From NCBI GenBank assembly GCA_963070105.1, contig OY718805.1:4150001-4214000 (forward strand): a DNA stretch of 64,000 bases, given 5' to 3'. The notes beneath the pieces are model-generated. The model was not told the origin of the DNA. It made no database searches and saw only the letters and a program-made list of their open reading frames with translations. This DNA comes from Litomosoides sigmodontis (Eukaryota > Nematoda > Chromadorea > Rhabditida > Onchocercidae). Shown here piece by piece: positions 39,814-53,575 of this stretch. The position numbers were made by a program, and so were the translations under genes. The first letter of the stretch is position 1, and each line of letters opens with the position of its first letter.

Positions 39814-42112
39814 TCAAGATAAAGAATGCATAATTGAAATCGTGCCACTCTTGTATCCACTACCAAAATGATTCCTAAAAGCTAAAAAATATCGGAACAA
39901 AAGTTATCGCAAAATTGCAATGGGAAGAAAGTGAATGCTGTCCGTTTAGTAACAAGATATGAAAGTTGGCAGTGATGCAAAATAAGAAAGAGATGAAAAT
40001 ATATGAAATTAACCAATGGTTTAGATGATGGAATAATTCGTATAACTGGACGCGTTTTTGAATGCCTTTTGCTTGAGGAATGATTGCATGATAAGCGGAA
40101 TAAACGGCAGTACCGAAGCCTCCGAACATCTTCATTATTCCAAGTTCATATTCACTATGCGCGTAAAATGAAGCAGGATCAAAAACCACTGAAATAAAAG
40201 CAAGAGCAGTAATTCCCTAAATTGTGTTTATGTCTATCAGTGTGCTGGTAAATTAAGCAAAGTGTTCACCAATGATTTTATAGTAAGATTATAAAGGTAC
40301 GGAAAAATATTTGTACTGTTCACCTGGACCATCCACACAATAGCCATAGTTTCCAGACCATAAATCTCCGTGAACGAGAGCTGGAGTAATACTCCCAATA
40401 TCTTTAAAAAATGTCGGGATTTTTCGTTCCAGCTGAGGCCATAATGAAAGCAAATCTCTGTCACTGTGTTTCTATAACAAAAACGAAGTTACAATAACAA
40501 TAAGAATAAATAACATGAGAACTCGAGCTTTAAATAAAATTTCTAGAAAATTGGCTTTTTTCTCGCAATAATATCATACAATAAAAATGACCAGAAATAT
40601 TTCAAAATAATTCCCCATATACTTACTTCCAATAGCATATCGATTTGATATTTCAACCGATTCCGTACGAAAAATTCCTAAAACGACTTGTTAGAGTTTA
40701 CGGTAATTTATATGCCTAAGCCTCTTATATAGGAACTGAAAAGCAAGCCATAAAAATATTTCACTTACGATCAAGCTAACAATTAAATGTCATGACGAGT
40801 ACTGAAAAAATTACCTAGAAAATGGATTAAGCATGGTAAAGCGCTTCTTTTTATCATGCTTTAACGTTATTTATGCTTAAGAATGTCAAGTGCTACATAT
40901 AATAAAAATTAGAACGGTGTTTACCACCCAACTGTCGCACCACTCATTCATTTGGGGTAAATAGCCACAACAAGTGGGTATGTGAAATCCAAATTGTGTG
41001 ACTGGCTCCATTGTTTTTTCCTGACCGCCAACAAAATTACTTGCACGCTCTTTCTCTTTCAACAAACATGCATTGTGCATATGTAACCTGTTATATTGCT
41101 GGATGTACGGGTAGTCAGATGTATAAAAGTAAACGTAAAATATGAATAGAAAAGGAAGCTTACATTTAATGACTTTAAAGTTGCAAAATTTCTGGAAAAT
41201 TTATTAATTTGAATTGATAAATATTATCTATAGATTGTTTTTCTGACTACTCAAATTAACCTATCCATTACATCTTCAGAAAACTTACTAATAATTTTGT
41301 GCAACGTGTAATTAACATTAACAGATGCATAACATAAAAAAAGACCGTGCTAAATCTCGACCAAATTGCGAAGGTTTCGAAGAACCATGTAAGTCAACGT
41401 ATTCCGTAACCAAACAGTGTTGGTTTCCAGCGGATATACTCTTAAAAATAGCTGACTTGATTTTACCAGCTATAAGTATTGTTGATTTAGAAACAGAATT
41501 TAAATTAACGTCCAAATAAATATTAAGTATTAAATGCCATACGAATAACAACTAGCTACTAATCTTTAAATACCTTGATTGGTTTTGGTACACGAATTGT
41601 TTCCGTATGATATAGAGATTCCAGACTTGCAAATTCTCCATCGAACATACGTTTAGCCTTCAATGACTACTACAGTGTGATTGTTAGGAAAGTAAAACAT
41701 GAGAGTGGAAAGCAAGGGAATGTGATTCATGGATATCTTACAAATGTGTTATAACAGTTGTGTTAAAAGTTAATAACTTCCTTAAAAGATAAAAAACAAT
41801 TAAAAAAGCGACAAGGATGAAGAAATAATGAAAGAAAAATAAAATAAAATTCAATCTTGCTTTCGAAATTTATCTAACTTTAATTTCCTTATTTTCTAAA
41901 TAATAAAGTTTACAAAGATTCAGACTTTTTTAACCTATGCGAATCTGTTAAAGGAATTAAAAGGAAAATACATGTTCACGGTCGCTAAATTTGATAAACA
42001 GATCGCCAAGATCTGAATGATAACCACTTCCTTTGCTGATACATCCACCAGTTGCACCACCAAACGATTCGAGAGTTTTCAATCCCAACTGCTTCTGTAT
42101 CACTTCTTCCAT
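39814..42112 (-). CDS. FN3K: Fructosamine-3-kinase / ketosamine-3-kinase
   Basis: Eight exons: 42112-41972, 41666-41574, 41440-41346, 41087-40925, 40677-40627, 40471-40324, 40188-40014 and 39874-39814, giving 308 aa, almost the human length. The enzyme phosphorylates the 3'-hydroxyl of sugar adducts on lysines, which then fall off, repairing glycated proteins in the cytosol. Landmarks: [14 protein letters not shown] (nucleotide-loop region), [31 protein letters not shown], catalytic VHGDLWSGN (D217), [20 protein letters not shown] (the metal-binding part), [18 protein letters not shown]. All motifs are intact, so it should be active. Confidence 0.96.
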
Positions 42113-43057
42113 TTAAATTTTATGACATAAAAAAACATCTGCCTTCAAAATTTTTTTGAATATTAATATGACAACTGACACAAAATTACTTATCGAATTG
42201 AACTGTATCCATGTGACTTGTAACTGTCAGATACCGCCTATCGTTTCAACATTTCACTGTTACGTAACAATCAGTCAGATGATAACAATGAGATCATATG
42301 TGTTAAAGGTCAAGAAATTGTGCAATTACCCTTTCAATCTCTCGTTAAATTGACTAAAAATTAGTGAAAAAACATCTTTGCCGCTACAACTTGCTTTTTG
42401 GAGCTTAAATCAACGGTAATTATTAAGATTTAAATATTGGCACGAGAAGTCACTGCAATACTAAGGCTAAGGAATAGGTGCGGTAGCTTGCTGGTGGTCA
42501 TCAGCTGTGACGATGAAATTCAAGTGAAATTTTGAAGCATTTCGAGCATAGCATAAAAAGCGTACGATTTCAAACGTATCAAAAAGAATGACCTCTCCCA
42601 CTTCTACCCCGCACTTTTCGCTTCACTTCACATGCCTGCTTAGAGAAGGCTTGTGTAATGAGACTAATATAAAATTAGAAAACTGTGTCTCACTGGACGT
42701 ATCATATATTTCACGGTCCCGTGGTTGAACTCAAAGTTCTCCTCGCTTGACAACTGGTGATGCTCCTCTGCCCTTGACACCTTCTCTCAAGACATTTCCA
42801 GGTATGCTTCAGTTCTATTTGATTTGTAAAACATCTACCATGGAAGAATTTTCCTGCTTACCTCCACCATCTCTCTTCCTGGATTGAGAACGTTTCCTAC
42901 GGAAAGAGGAAAACGAAACATCTACGGCTAAGCGTAGCACCGTAACGCGAACGTTGTTGCCATTATTATTAAATTGTAAAGTAGTTGTTTCAGTAATTGA
43001 ACTGGCATCTTTCACGCCCGATGCAGATGTAACTGGTGGAGTAGCAAACAGATTGCA
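42113..43057. other. Intergenic between divergent FN3K and SNX13
   Basis: Both genes start outward from this 945-bp gap, so it should hold two promoters. No coding sequence was recognised. Confidence 0.55.
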
Positions 43058-46000
43058 ATGTTTTCCATATTCTACTTATTGCTGGGAGCGGTACTGTTCC
43101 TCACATCGTTCGGCATTTCTGGCTTGTGCGCACTCCTGTCGCTTTTGCTTGGCCTCATCCTCGGGTACTAATTTCTTTCCATATCTCTTCCTTTCGTGTC
43201 GTTTATTCTCCGCCTGTACTGAACATAAGTACAGTAATAATTTGCCTACTTCTAGGTTGTTTGTGACCGCTCTCAATTACGATCACGAAGTACCAGATAA
43301 GGATTTACGTGAAATGAATGACATAACCATGAAATTCCGCTTCTTGACTGGACATCAAAGATATTTGGCAAATCGCGGACGTTTCTCCGAGAATACTTAT
43401 TATGAGCAGGAGCAATCTATGACGAATTCAGCCGCTATTGACGCCATACTTGAACAGGTGAGGAATTGGCAGAAATTCCTACACAGTTGATCTTAACACA
43501 TTTTGTAATCTTCATATAATGCCAAAACTCGTCCGTCATGTCAAAAAGTAAGTTTAAATAAAATTTTGCTGCAAAATTGATTATTTTTTGCAAGATGTTG
43601 TCTTATGTGATACGAGATTTCGTCGATTCATGGTATAGTAATTTAACACCGGATCATCATTTTAAAGAAAGTCTAAAGCGAAGTGCTAGGCGAACTGTTG
43701 CTGCTTTTTCTCAGTGGTATGTTTTTTCTGTTGCATTTTTCCTGTTCCTTACGTCAGTTTACTTCAGTTTTATAACTAAAGTAAACTGACGCTTACGTCC
43801 ATAAGTTAATTTTACATTTTTTAGACGTTTAGTTTGCTAAGGAGGACAAAGCAGAGAATAAAAATTTTATAACTTTTTTCTGTACTATTTTAGTGTTCAG
43901 AAAGTGGATTTTGTGCCTCTCCTAACTCAACATATTGTCGATGATATTGCTTCACATTTTCGCTTGTTTCGGAGAGCCAAGGTAAGTTTGGATGGTTTTG
44001 AATGAAATGCTGAAATTAAACGGTTTCTTATTTCACAGCTGTTTCTCGACATGCTGAAAGATTTGTTTTCTTGACACAAATGAAATGGTAATATTTGAAC
44101 GGTAATTCCTCGACTCCTAAAGGTTTAGGGAACGCATAAATCTTTGTATGTCATAATCACGGAAAATATATGTTTTTTTTGAATATTATCCAAAATCCTG
44201 GAACTTCATGTTTTACTGCAGGAACGTGCACAGCTTCATTATGGTAAAAATTACACAACGGATGAGTTGGAGACAATGTTTTTTGATTTAGAATTAGAAA
44301 TGGAGAAATGTTACTGCAGGGATCTTGTTTCCACCTGTCCACATTATGAAAACGGTATGCATTTGCTGCGTTTCTTTTTTTAATTACCGGTTTAGAGAAG
44401 TGTTGTTTCCTTTGTGTAAAAGAAGCTACTTTTGCAGCATATTTGCATGACGTTGCCGATATTTTGCTGTATCTTTTAATACCTGCTGAAGATTTTCGTG
44501 CTCGACCGTTTCGTTTTCTTCTCCGAGAAGTATATGTCAAACATATTATGCTGCCCTTTTTCGATATGCTTAGCGATCCTGATTTCATTAATCACAGTAT
44601 AATTTGGTTGGTAAGTCTGTCTTTTTGTTTTTCTCAAAAGATAAATACTTTTCTGTTTTATTAAATCAAGTGATCTGAAAGGGACTTTTGATTCTTTTCA
44701 GCTTAGTGAAACTAATTTGAAACCAGAAGATTTTATCACGACACTTGAAAATATTGACAATGTGAAAGTGCTCGATGCAGTATTGGATTCACTTTGTGAG
44801 GAAGCAGCACATCTGCGAACAAAAGATTCCGGTGGTGAACAAGGTGTCAACTTTTCGTTAGAAAAGGAAAACTATTAATGAAAATTTTAACATATGCTTT
44901 TTTTGGATGGTTACTTATAACTATGTACGGTTCTGTCAAAATTTGCTTTATTCCATTTTTCAGGTTTTTTGGTAAAGCAACAGTTATCCAGTATTGATTA
45001 TGCAATAAATACTATAAAAAGGCGACTGGATGTTCTAGCAGCCGCTGAAGTTGAAAACGGTTTCGAAGAGGTTTTCCCTTTTTCCTTGCATCAAATAGTA
45101 CTTCTAATCTCAGAAATTTTATTTAAACTGATTTATTAAATTTCAACTGTAAAGTGACGTGTAATAAATGCACAATCTTCTTTGTTCCATTTCTTTTTTT
45201 ATTTTAAGGTTTGATTTGGTATTTACAAGCATTTTTGATGCCAAAAAATAATCGAAGTAAATTATAGGCGACGGAAAAGTTGCCGTTAGGTAATTCCTCT
45301 CTTATACAGTTACCCATTCATACTGTATTGTCGAATAGCACAGCAGTAATATATTTCGCTGATTTTCTTGCATCTGTTGGAGGACAAACTTTAATTGATT
45401 GTTATTTTGCTGTTGAGGTAAATTATTTGTATAAGATTGAATGTATAAAAAAATAGTGTTTTCATGGTCTGCGAGAAAGCGACGCTGCAGTTGTCCTAAT
45501 TTGGGATAGTTTGTTGAAATTTTTACAGGGTTTTAAAGTGTCCGTGGAACATCAGTTACGAGGGCTTGCTATAGGGGAAACGCTTGAAAATGATGCTTAT
45601 GAAACAGTCAAGGAAGCTGCTAGCTTTTTGTACCAGCAATATTTATCGCAAGAGGTTAGCAGTTTTGTTTCTCCTACGATCGCTTTGATTCAGGAAGGTA
45701 GCCGGAATCAATAGTACTAGAATCTTAATTAGTTTATCATGAATGAACTGGTTTGAATGAGGTAATATTGGGAAATATCTTAAAAATATTACGTTAGTTG
45801 AAGTTAAAAGCTTGCCATGGTAAGCTTCTTTTATTTAGGCAGTTACACGGGTTTCGCTGGACGATGTCACAGTGAAAAAATTATTAGTACGCATTCGAAA
45901 CGACGATCCTCCTGACATGTGGTTTGAACAAGTTCAAGCAAAGATTGTAGATATTTTGCGAACGGTATTTTTTTTCGAAATTTTAGGCTAGATGTAACTT

Positions 46001-48626
46001 TTAGTGAATTTTGAATAAGTTCAAGCAAAGATTGACTGTTGGGTTTTAAAAGCGTTTATCCAATGGCGTAGCTTTTATTAAGCTATAAAGTTGTTGAAGT
46101 TTTAAAATCACAAGATACAAAGGAATGGTTTGGGATTTGTCTATCAAGTTTAGCGGCTACACACGACTGCTTAAGTGTATTGCAGGATGAGCGTTTTTAC
46201 GACTCTTTCAAAAAAAGTTCAATATATATAAAAATGTTAAATGAACTTGGACTAAGTGAGAATAGTAGTTGTCTAACAGCAGATTCACAATATAACGACG
46301 AGAACAATATCAAATCAATTGTCATACCCGCAGCCTCGGAATCTAAGGTTTTTGTTTGAAACAGAACTTTACAGTTTGTTAAATTACTCCATTTGTCTTC
46401 ATAATTTATGAGGTAAATTAAAGTGGTGAAAATCAGCAATCTTACCACTGTTGTAATAATTTATTAATTGTCATTAGAACCTAATAGTTTGGAACATTAT
46501 ATAAGTAAAAAAACAGTCCCATGATTTAAGATTCTAAACGAAGTCGATGGGCTAAAGCATACACACATAGGAATGCATGTTGTCATTGAAACGCTTGGTA
46601 TTGGCCAACAAGGGAAGCAGTCCTTTGCTCTCTACAATGTACGCGTTTCACGAATTGATACGGCTGGAAAACAGAGTAGCACTTGGAACGTTCTTCGGCG
46701 ATATTCCGATTTTCATACACTTAATTCACTCATACAGTCTCGTGTACGTTAAACATGCTGTTTCTTGACATTTTAAACGATTACAATGACTTAATTTTAA
46801 TGAAGGTAGTGACCCTCACCTGTGCAGTCGCTAAACTCATCAAATCGATCTAAAAATCTCAGTTTCGCGAAAGCGTGTGGTGTTCATATCGTGATAATTC
46901 TCTATGCAGTACTTTAGTTATAGAAACTGTTATATAATTAGCATCAGTAGTTTTTTTTAGTTTCCAAAGCTCAGCAATCTATGTTTTCCGGGGAAGAAGA
47001 CATTCAATAATCTCGATTCACGTTTTCTTGAAAAAAGAACAAAAGCACTGAACAGCTACATGATGGTTCATTTTTCCTTTCAGTTTCATTTTTCAAATTT
47101 ATGTTAAATTCAGAATTTGAATTGGGTTTTTGTTACAGTTGCTTAATTTGTATTTGTCTTTCCTACTTTTTGTCATCTCTCGTTATGGCATAAATTTAGA
47201 GTATCTTGCAACCATCAGTTTTGGAAGCTAATGCGGATTTAGAAGCACTGATATTTGATTTTTTGAGCATGAAGGATTATATCGGCGAAAGAGAAGGTTT
47301 TCCGAAAAAGGTACTATTATTGAAATTTTAATAAATTGAGAAATTTTGTTTATAGCAGAACACAAACAGTGTTTTGCAGGTTATGAGTGCTGTTTTTGAG
47401 CCATTAAAAAGCGGTGTACGAGCCTTTGGAAATGCTGTGACAGCTATGCCTGACACGGTTTATGATGGAGTAACTCGTGTAGGTGATGGTATCAATAAAG
47501 CTGCAAAACAGATCATCGATTTTCAGCCAACACAGGTATCTGTTAATGTTTAATTAAAACATGGCATCTTGGATATGTCTTCAGTTGTTTCTAGTTTTCA
47601 TAAACAGAAGTTTTATATTAAAATTAAAGCAATCCAACTTATTTCAAGATAGTTTTAGAATTTGAAATTCTGCTGGCATGTTCAAAATTTCTTTTTGCAA
47701 TTTCTGGAAGACCGTAAATGATTATTTGCAGAGTTTAAATGGTTTGTCAAATAAAAAGGATGATTTGAGTCGTGTGGCGGCCATTTATAATGACCAGGTA
47801 ATTGCTGCATCTCCGCTAATATGCTGGTGTACGATTGTCTTACTACGAAATGATGTTCTTAAAAGATCTGTATAATACTTCTATAGTATTGAAGTATAAT
47901 GGATTGATAATATCGGAAAATTAAAAAAAAAATTTTAGCAATGGATGGAAAGTATACCTTTACGAGTTCTAGTACTTTTGATTGGTGAAGTATTTGGTGT
48001 ACGTTCTCGAAATGCTTGGTTCCGAAGAAGATTAGTGACTCTGTTAAATCAGTTTGTTCATGCAACTATGGGTTCTTCGTTGAATAGGAAAATTATTGAC
48101 ATCGTCCAGTGGTTAACGTCAAAGCAGCAGGTCGCTCAATATCTCGTTGCACTTAGGTACAAATTTTCCTGTTGTGGATTTTCTCATAATTTTTGTTTTT
48201 TAATTTCTTTCAAAATTTTTAATGGATTTTTAATTAACATTAATATTACTCCAAATAAACTGCAGTGTGCTGTTTCTTCGGGATTTTCATATAAGAATTT
48301 GTAGAAATGCATTATGGCCTGATGGAAAGCTGGCGCAGAGAAGTGAATCTCGTCCAGAAGGTGAACGGCTCAGAACATGCGTGTTAGCGAGAGCGCAGAT
48401 GTTGAGCGCCTTACCAGATGAATTACGGCTATTTATAGGTGCTGAAACCACGAACAGAGGGATCGCGAACGTTTCAGAAGTGTTTCAAAATAGTCGACTC
48501 AATCGACGTCTTATCTACGTCATCTTTGAAAGGCTTCTTGCCAGCTTTTTTCCCGATAATCATTTCGAAAAGATTCTTCCCCAATTACATGCTAAAAGTC
48601 CACGTTCAAAGCCTTTGCATGTTTAG
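43058..48626 (+). CDS. SNX13: Sorting nexin 13 (PXA-RGS-PX-Nexin_C)
   Basis: Nineteen exons keep phase: 43058-43164, 43256-43457, 43595-43716, 43894-43981, 44222-44354, 44438-44610, 44702-44843, 44964-45070, 45268-45417, 45529-45654, 45839-45964, 46186-46347, 46558-46743, 46961-47065, 47200-47310, 47380-47535, 47732-47797, 47939-48156 and 48305-48626, giving 933 aa. An N-terminal hydrophobic hairpin (FSIFYLLLGAVLFLTSFG and on, residues 2-36) is followed by PXA (about 100-275), an RGS domain (about 359-492), a PX domain (about 547-643, with RRYSDFHTLNSL and FPGKKTF) and Nexin_C (about 755-870). Order and length match SNX13. The family works at endosome-ER contacts in lipid and cargo traffic; the RGS part has been proposed to act on G-alpha-s. 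SNX25 is the nearest alternative. Confidence 0.94.
43752..43791. repeat. 13-bp perfect inverted repeat
   Basis: CGTCAGTTTACTT (43,752-43,764) and AAGTAAACTGACG (43,779-43,791) form a perfect 13-bp stem with a 14-base loop inside SNX13 intron 3. Confidence 0.85.
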
Positions 48627-49699
48627 CATTCAGTGAATAAGTGCTTCGCCTTTTATCACGTATCCTTTGCACCTATCATCAACTATCAAGTTCTTTGTTC
48701 GATAAGGATTTCAACATTGTGGAAGATATACGGACGCCTATCTTCTGTTAATTTGGTTCGTGAGTAGGAATACTTCACCCGGATAGTTAGGCAACATTTC
48801 AACTAAGCGTTAAGATAGGACGTTACAGTCATATTCAGAGCTGCCTCATATTCTATATATATATAGCCACCTTAGAGAGTACTTACCATTTCATCGATCT
48901 CAATTAATATGGGTTTGTAAGATATTATTTATCATGTCTTCATTTTTGCTGCTTAGTATTTTGATTATGTTTTAGTTTACAATGCTTGTCTTTTTATTTT
49001 TTAGACATATTAGTCCTTTCGGTATTTGAAAAGCGCATAAAGCAACATGGTAATTCCAATGCAGCGCATTCGATGCGCTGATTGCACCGCATTCCAATAC
49101 ATTATCCGACATGTAACCTCCATGATATAATATGCCGAGACTTTTTAATTTCAAGGTTGTAATATGAGATCAGGATTTGTTATGTTGCAATTTTGTTTTT
49201 CTAGATGCTGACCTTATTGATGGTGCATGTTTTAAATTTAATTCGAATAAAAATGTTTTGAATGAAAATATCCCCAGTGGATTCTTTTACGACTTTAAAA
49301 AGTACTCATCGTGAGGTGTTGCTAATGTTATTTTGTAATGCAGACGCTATGAATGAGCTTGGACTGCAACCAGTTCCTACTGCATTTAACAAATAGATTT
49401 GGAAGATTAGTTTATTACCTTCCAAATAATTTGGAAAAGATTAAGAAACAGATTGAGAAATATACAAGACCAGTCCAATCAACCTAATCAATATATTGTG
49501 CTACTGATTGTGAACTCTCGGAAAATGCTATCCATATGTCGTAAAGTATTATAGAAGTACATTAATAGTTTATAACCAAGCGTTTTCAAAAATAAAACTA
49601 ACCCGCTTGTAACCCTTCCGTGTAACAGGATCTCAAACGAAGCATTGAAAGTACTGAAGGGAAATTAATATTTTGTAGAAATACGTTTTTGTTTTTTTG
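48627..49699. other. Intergenic between convergent SNX13 and KLHDC2
   Basis: Both flanking genes end toward this gap. It holds their 3' untranslated regions; AATAAA-type motifs occur (about 49,244). No gene recognised. Confidence 0.6.
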
Positions 49700-52600
49700 T
49701 TAGCACATTTCTAGTATTTTCAGTAAGTTATATTTCTTAAAGTATTTCGTATCTATATGAAGCGCTTGATAACCTCGAGATAAAATATAACGAGCCCACG
49801 CAAAATGTAGTTGTAAAGGAGCGGGTAACATACTGACTTCCTTAACTAGTGGATATAAAACACCTAAGCAAATCGTTAGTAGCGGAAGCGGTTCCATCCG
49901 TTTTTTCAGAACACCTCTAATTTTCATGTGTTCTTCGAAGGTATCTGTTCCACCACACACTAAAATGGAAAACAATGTGTGACTATTTACTATATTTTGA
50001 TTGTGAATACTATTGTACCAACAAGTATCATTCTGATACTCAACAAATATCTTTCTGATACTTTCTGGTAATACCGTACTAAGTGGAAACATCATTCCAA
50101 TGCAAATTAGCTAAGCATTGCAAGATAGATTACAATCAAACATTGCTATTTTCATAATCAAGAAAAAGTTTTTGAAAAGCCAGAAATCTTACCAAACAAC
50201 TGTCCTTCAACAACAGCTCCCGTGTGCCATAGTCTGCGGTACTTTGCGTCATGACCAGAATCCACTTCAGTCCATGTTCCCACATAAAGCCCATCACGAT
50301 CTTTGTCCACTTCTATTCTCCAGAAATCAGATAGCGCCCGAGCTTCACTCGAATATCCGCCATAAAGCAAGGCCTGCTTTGGAAAGAGTGTATTGAGTGA
50401 ACACCATGTTCTACCATGTGGTTCATTCATTCCTGTCACATTACTGAAAATTTTACTTCGAAATTTGATGTGGGTATTAGAGAAAAATAAAGGTTCCATA
50501 TGAAACTACTCAGAACTCAATTAAGTCTTACATTTGTGTCCAGACAAGGGATGACAGATCAAGTAGATATAAATCGTTTAGCCTCTGATTTCTGTTTCGG
50601 CCACCGAAAAGTAGAACACTACCGAATCTTTCAAGAAACGTGCTGGCAGATGCTGCACGGGCTGAAGGTACTGTTCCTCCGACCCTAAAAATGTTTAACG
50701 ATAAGCAACGCGAAAAGGTTAAATTAGTTTCAACGAACTTTTTCGGCATGCTTTTGATAGTCAGCAAGAAAACATACATGATAAATTTCACCAAAACAAA
50801 AAAAAATCCAAACATCAAAACAAAAAAGAAGAGTTCCTCCTATAGTTTACAAGATCTTTCTGTAACAGGACTTACTTTGCAAGCGTCCAGTTCAACTGTT
50901 TTCTCCGATCAGGATCAAAAATTAACAGCTGGTTATTCCAGTAGAATGCACTTGTTTCATCAGCAATAAACTCTCCCACATCTCTCAAATACAGACCTGG
51001 ATTTGGCATATCGAAAGGGCGAGGTCCGTACCCTCCAAAGTAGTAACATCTAAAAAACAAACATCTTGCTCTTCAATGCCCCTGGCATCGTCTCTCTTAA
51101 CACAAATACATCGTCCACCTTAACACAAATAGTCTCTCGTAATAACCACTTAAGCTCACTCGTATTGTTTAATTTACTATATTCAGCAAGCAAAAACATA
51201 TTTCACGGGTTTAGTGAAATTTTATTATGCTAAGCAGATTTGCTTAAAACCAGTACCGCCGAATAATTTCGAACTAGTTACAAGAAATTTGGTAAACTAT
51301 TAAACATGATACACAGCTCTAACTTTTTCTTATAACACCACCCAGTCATTTTATCTCGGGGTGTTGGTATACCATTGTCATCGTCAGTAACAATCAATAA
51401 CCACCGTTCCTTCACCAAATCCAAAACGTACATCGCCGATGAATGGCCTTCCAGAATATTATTAGGAGTTGCTGCAAAATTTTTTCAATGATATTTCTAT
51501 GCGGCAGCAAATACTGTAGTTTGATGCCTTTTAGAAGATTAATTTATTCTAGGTATGGAATCAAAAAAAAACAGCTGCAAATAATACCTAGCAAGTCAAC
51601 ACTTAATCTACTGTCCACTGTTTCATGACAAAAATTAAGATGAATGAGAAAGGCAAATTACATCTGCTCTTAACATACTTAATACAAAGGAGTCAGTACA
51701 TCTAGATAACCAACAGCAAAGAATTTATGCACCCACTGCTTTAAAATTTTTAAATTAAGTTACTAATAAATCTAATAAATCGAAGTAATATTTTAATCAA
51801 CTGAATGACATTCAATAGGGTTAGCTACCTAAATTAGATTAGTTTTATTTTGCAGATACCATCTATTGAAGGAAGTAAAGGACATTAGATACAAAACAGA
51901 AGCAAAGCATTCCTTCTTCACCTGTATTTTATTTATTGTTGTTTATTTATTGTCATTATGTTACAGAATTTTTCTACTTGAGCTTGTGATATCGTGTCAG
52001 TATATCAGATTTGAAAATTATCTACCAAATTCTTCACGTAATTCATAACTAATCAGCACAAGATCAATACATATAAATTAAAATTTTAATAACTCTCCTA
52101 ACCGCTTATTTATTCTAGCCGTTGTCATTCAGAATCAATTATTATAACCTATTTGCATTATTATGTAAGTAAACGAACACTTACAGCGTCGAACATAGCC
52201 ACCAAAAATAAAAACATTATAATCACATAATACAGCACAAGCACCACTAGTCGATGGAGGTACATCGCCATGTGGAACATGATAAAGTATCCTGAAATCG
52301 TAGATTATTCAAAATTTTCAAGTTTTTGACCAAAATGGCAAAGAATTAAAAACTTCAACTACAAAAATATAACAGCTGAAGTACAAACGAACCACTTTAC
52401 ATCGTTACAACTGGTAAGCAAACCAGCGGGTAATATGTACAGAAAGGTAGAAGAACGATAACGGAAATCATTGTCTTCTGCGTGATAGTAACCGCCCCAC
52501 ACAATTAATGATTTTTTGTACTTAATCATGGTATGCCCAACAACTGGACTTATTTCAGTGCTGTTGTCATCCTGAAAATGTTTTAGATCCAGTGACAATG

Positions 52601-52864
52601 AATTCAAAAGACCGCACGTGAGGGATTTCTATCAGTTAATAACAAAAAAAACTGAGGATATGGAACAATGCACAATGTAAATCGTCCATTGGAAAACATA
52701 TTGATGAGCGACCAGTACTGTTCGATGGAGGAGATGACAGAACTGATAACAAAAGGAAATGAATTAAAATATTAACTAAAATATTAATAAATTACTAAGA
52801 TTTGATACGGCAATCTTTCGTTGCTCCACGTTACTTCAGCACCCTCTGGTGGCCCAGCAAACAT
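49700..52864 (-). CDS. KLHDC2: Kelch domain-containing protein 2-like (ubiquitin ligase receptor)
   Basis: Eight exons: 52864-52796, 52571-52396, 52291-52185, 51471-51324, 51049-50876, 50684-50532, 50443-50193 and 49959-49700, giving 445 aa. Six kelch blades are marked by double glycines: LIVWGGYY, VFIFGGYV, CYYFGGYG, VLLFGGRN, ALLYGGYS and LVCGGTDT. Spacing follows KLHDC2 rather than the BTB-kelch family: FEFDETSFW-like sequence appears as FIADETSAFYWNN, and LWHTG precedes the last blade. The tail (PLPLLTICLGVLYPLVKEV) matches the helix that in KLHDC2 contacts Elongin B/C. KLHDC2 feeds proteins ending in a Gly-Gly C-degron to Cullin-2. KLHDC1/KLHDC3 are alternatives. The protein is about 40 residues longer than the human one. 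Confidence 0.9.
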
Positions 52865-53575
52865 CGTCTATACAATTCACTGCTACAATGAGAAAACGAG
52901 CAGAATCAATAAGCTGACAGCTATAAAAGCTACGTTGCTCATACGAAACTAATCGTTCTCATTAAGTTATAACTCAAGATCTATAGCTGGAAACACGGAT
53001 ATAACTCATAAAAGCAAATTAATTATAAGCCAAATGATAGGCGGTGGGACGTAAAGGAATAAGCACAGAGAATATAAACCATATTTACACCGAAACCGGT
53101 TACGGTCACGTTTAATCTCACCCTACTCCACGCCTTTGTTCTAGAACTTCACGATTGCCCTTCACCCCTCATTGCATCACCAGCGACACTTGATGAGACG
53201 ACCGTTCGTGTCTCAAATCTACTACGTTGTGTCACCATGACTTGGACAGCACCGGGAACTGACTGGTTGCCGCCCCACAGAATAGCATCCATGCAAGCAG
53301 CACTCGTCATCCACGTCGTCGAGACGTTGTTTGACGTTTTCGGAGGTCTGCGTTGTATGAGCTCTTCTTCATTTCGCTTCGTTAAATTTATATCCACCAA
53401 TGAATATCAGAAATAAACATTAGCGTTTTACTGCTTTATTTGATGAAAGCTTACAATATGACATAAACAAGCAACATGTAATGTGTTATCCGAAAGGACA
53501 AGACCTTGTGGGAGTAACAAGGAAGCAGGTTATTTAGTTTCAAAGAACTTGGAAAGATGAAATCAATTGGCAGTG
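52865..53575. other. Intergenic, KLHDC2 promoter side
   Basis: It lies between the KLHDC2 start and the stop of the fibrinogen-domain gene. A minus-strand frame at 53,149-53,400 is open but has no motif or splice support and is not called. Confidence 0.5.

Noticed and set aside
53149..53400. Minus-strand frame of 83 codons
   Set aside because: It falls between two genes, has no recognisable motif, and no phase-compatible splice link to the fibrinogen-domain gene.
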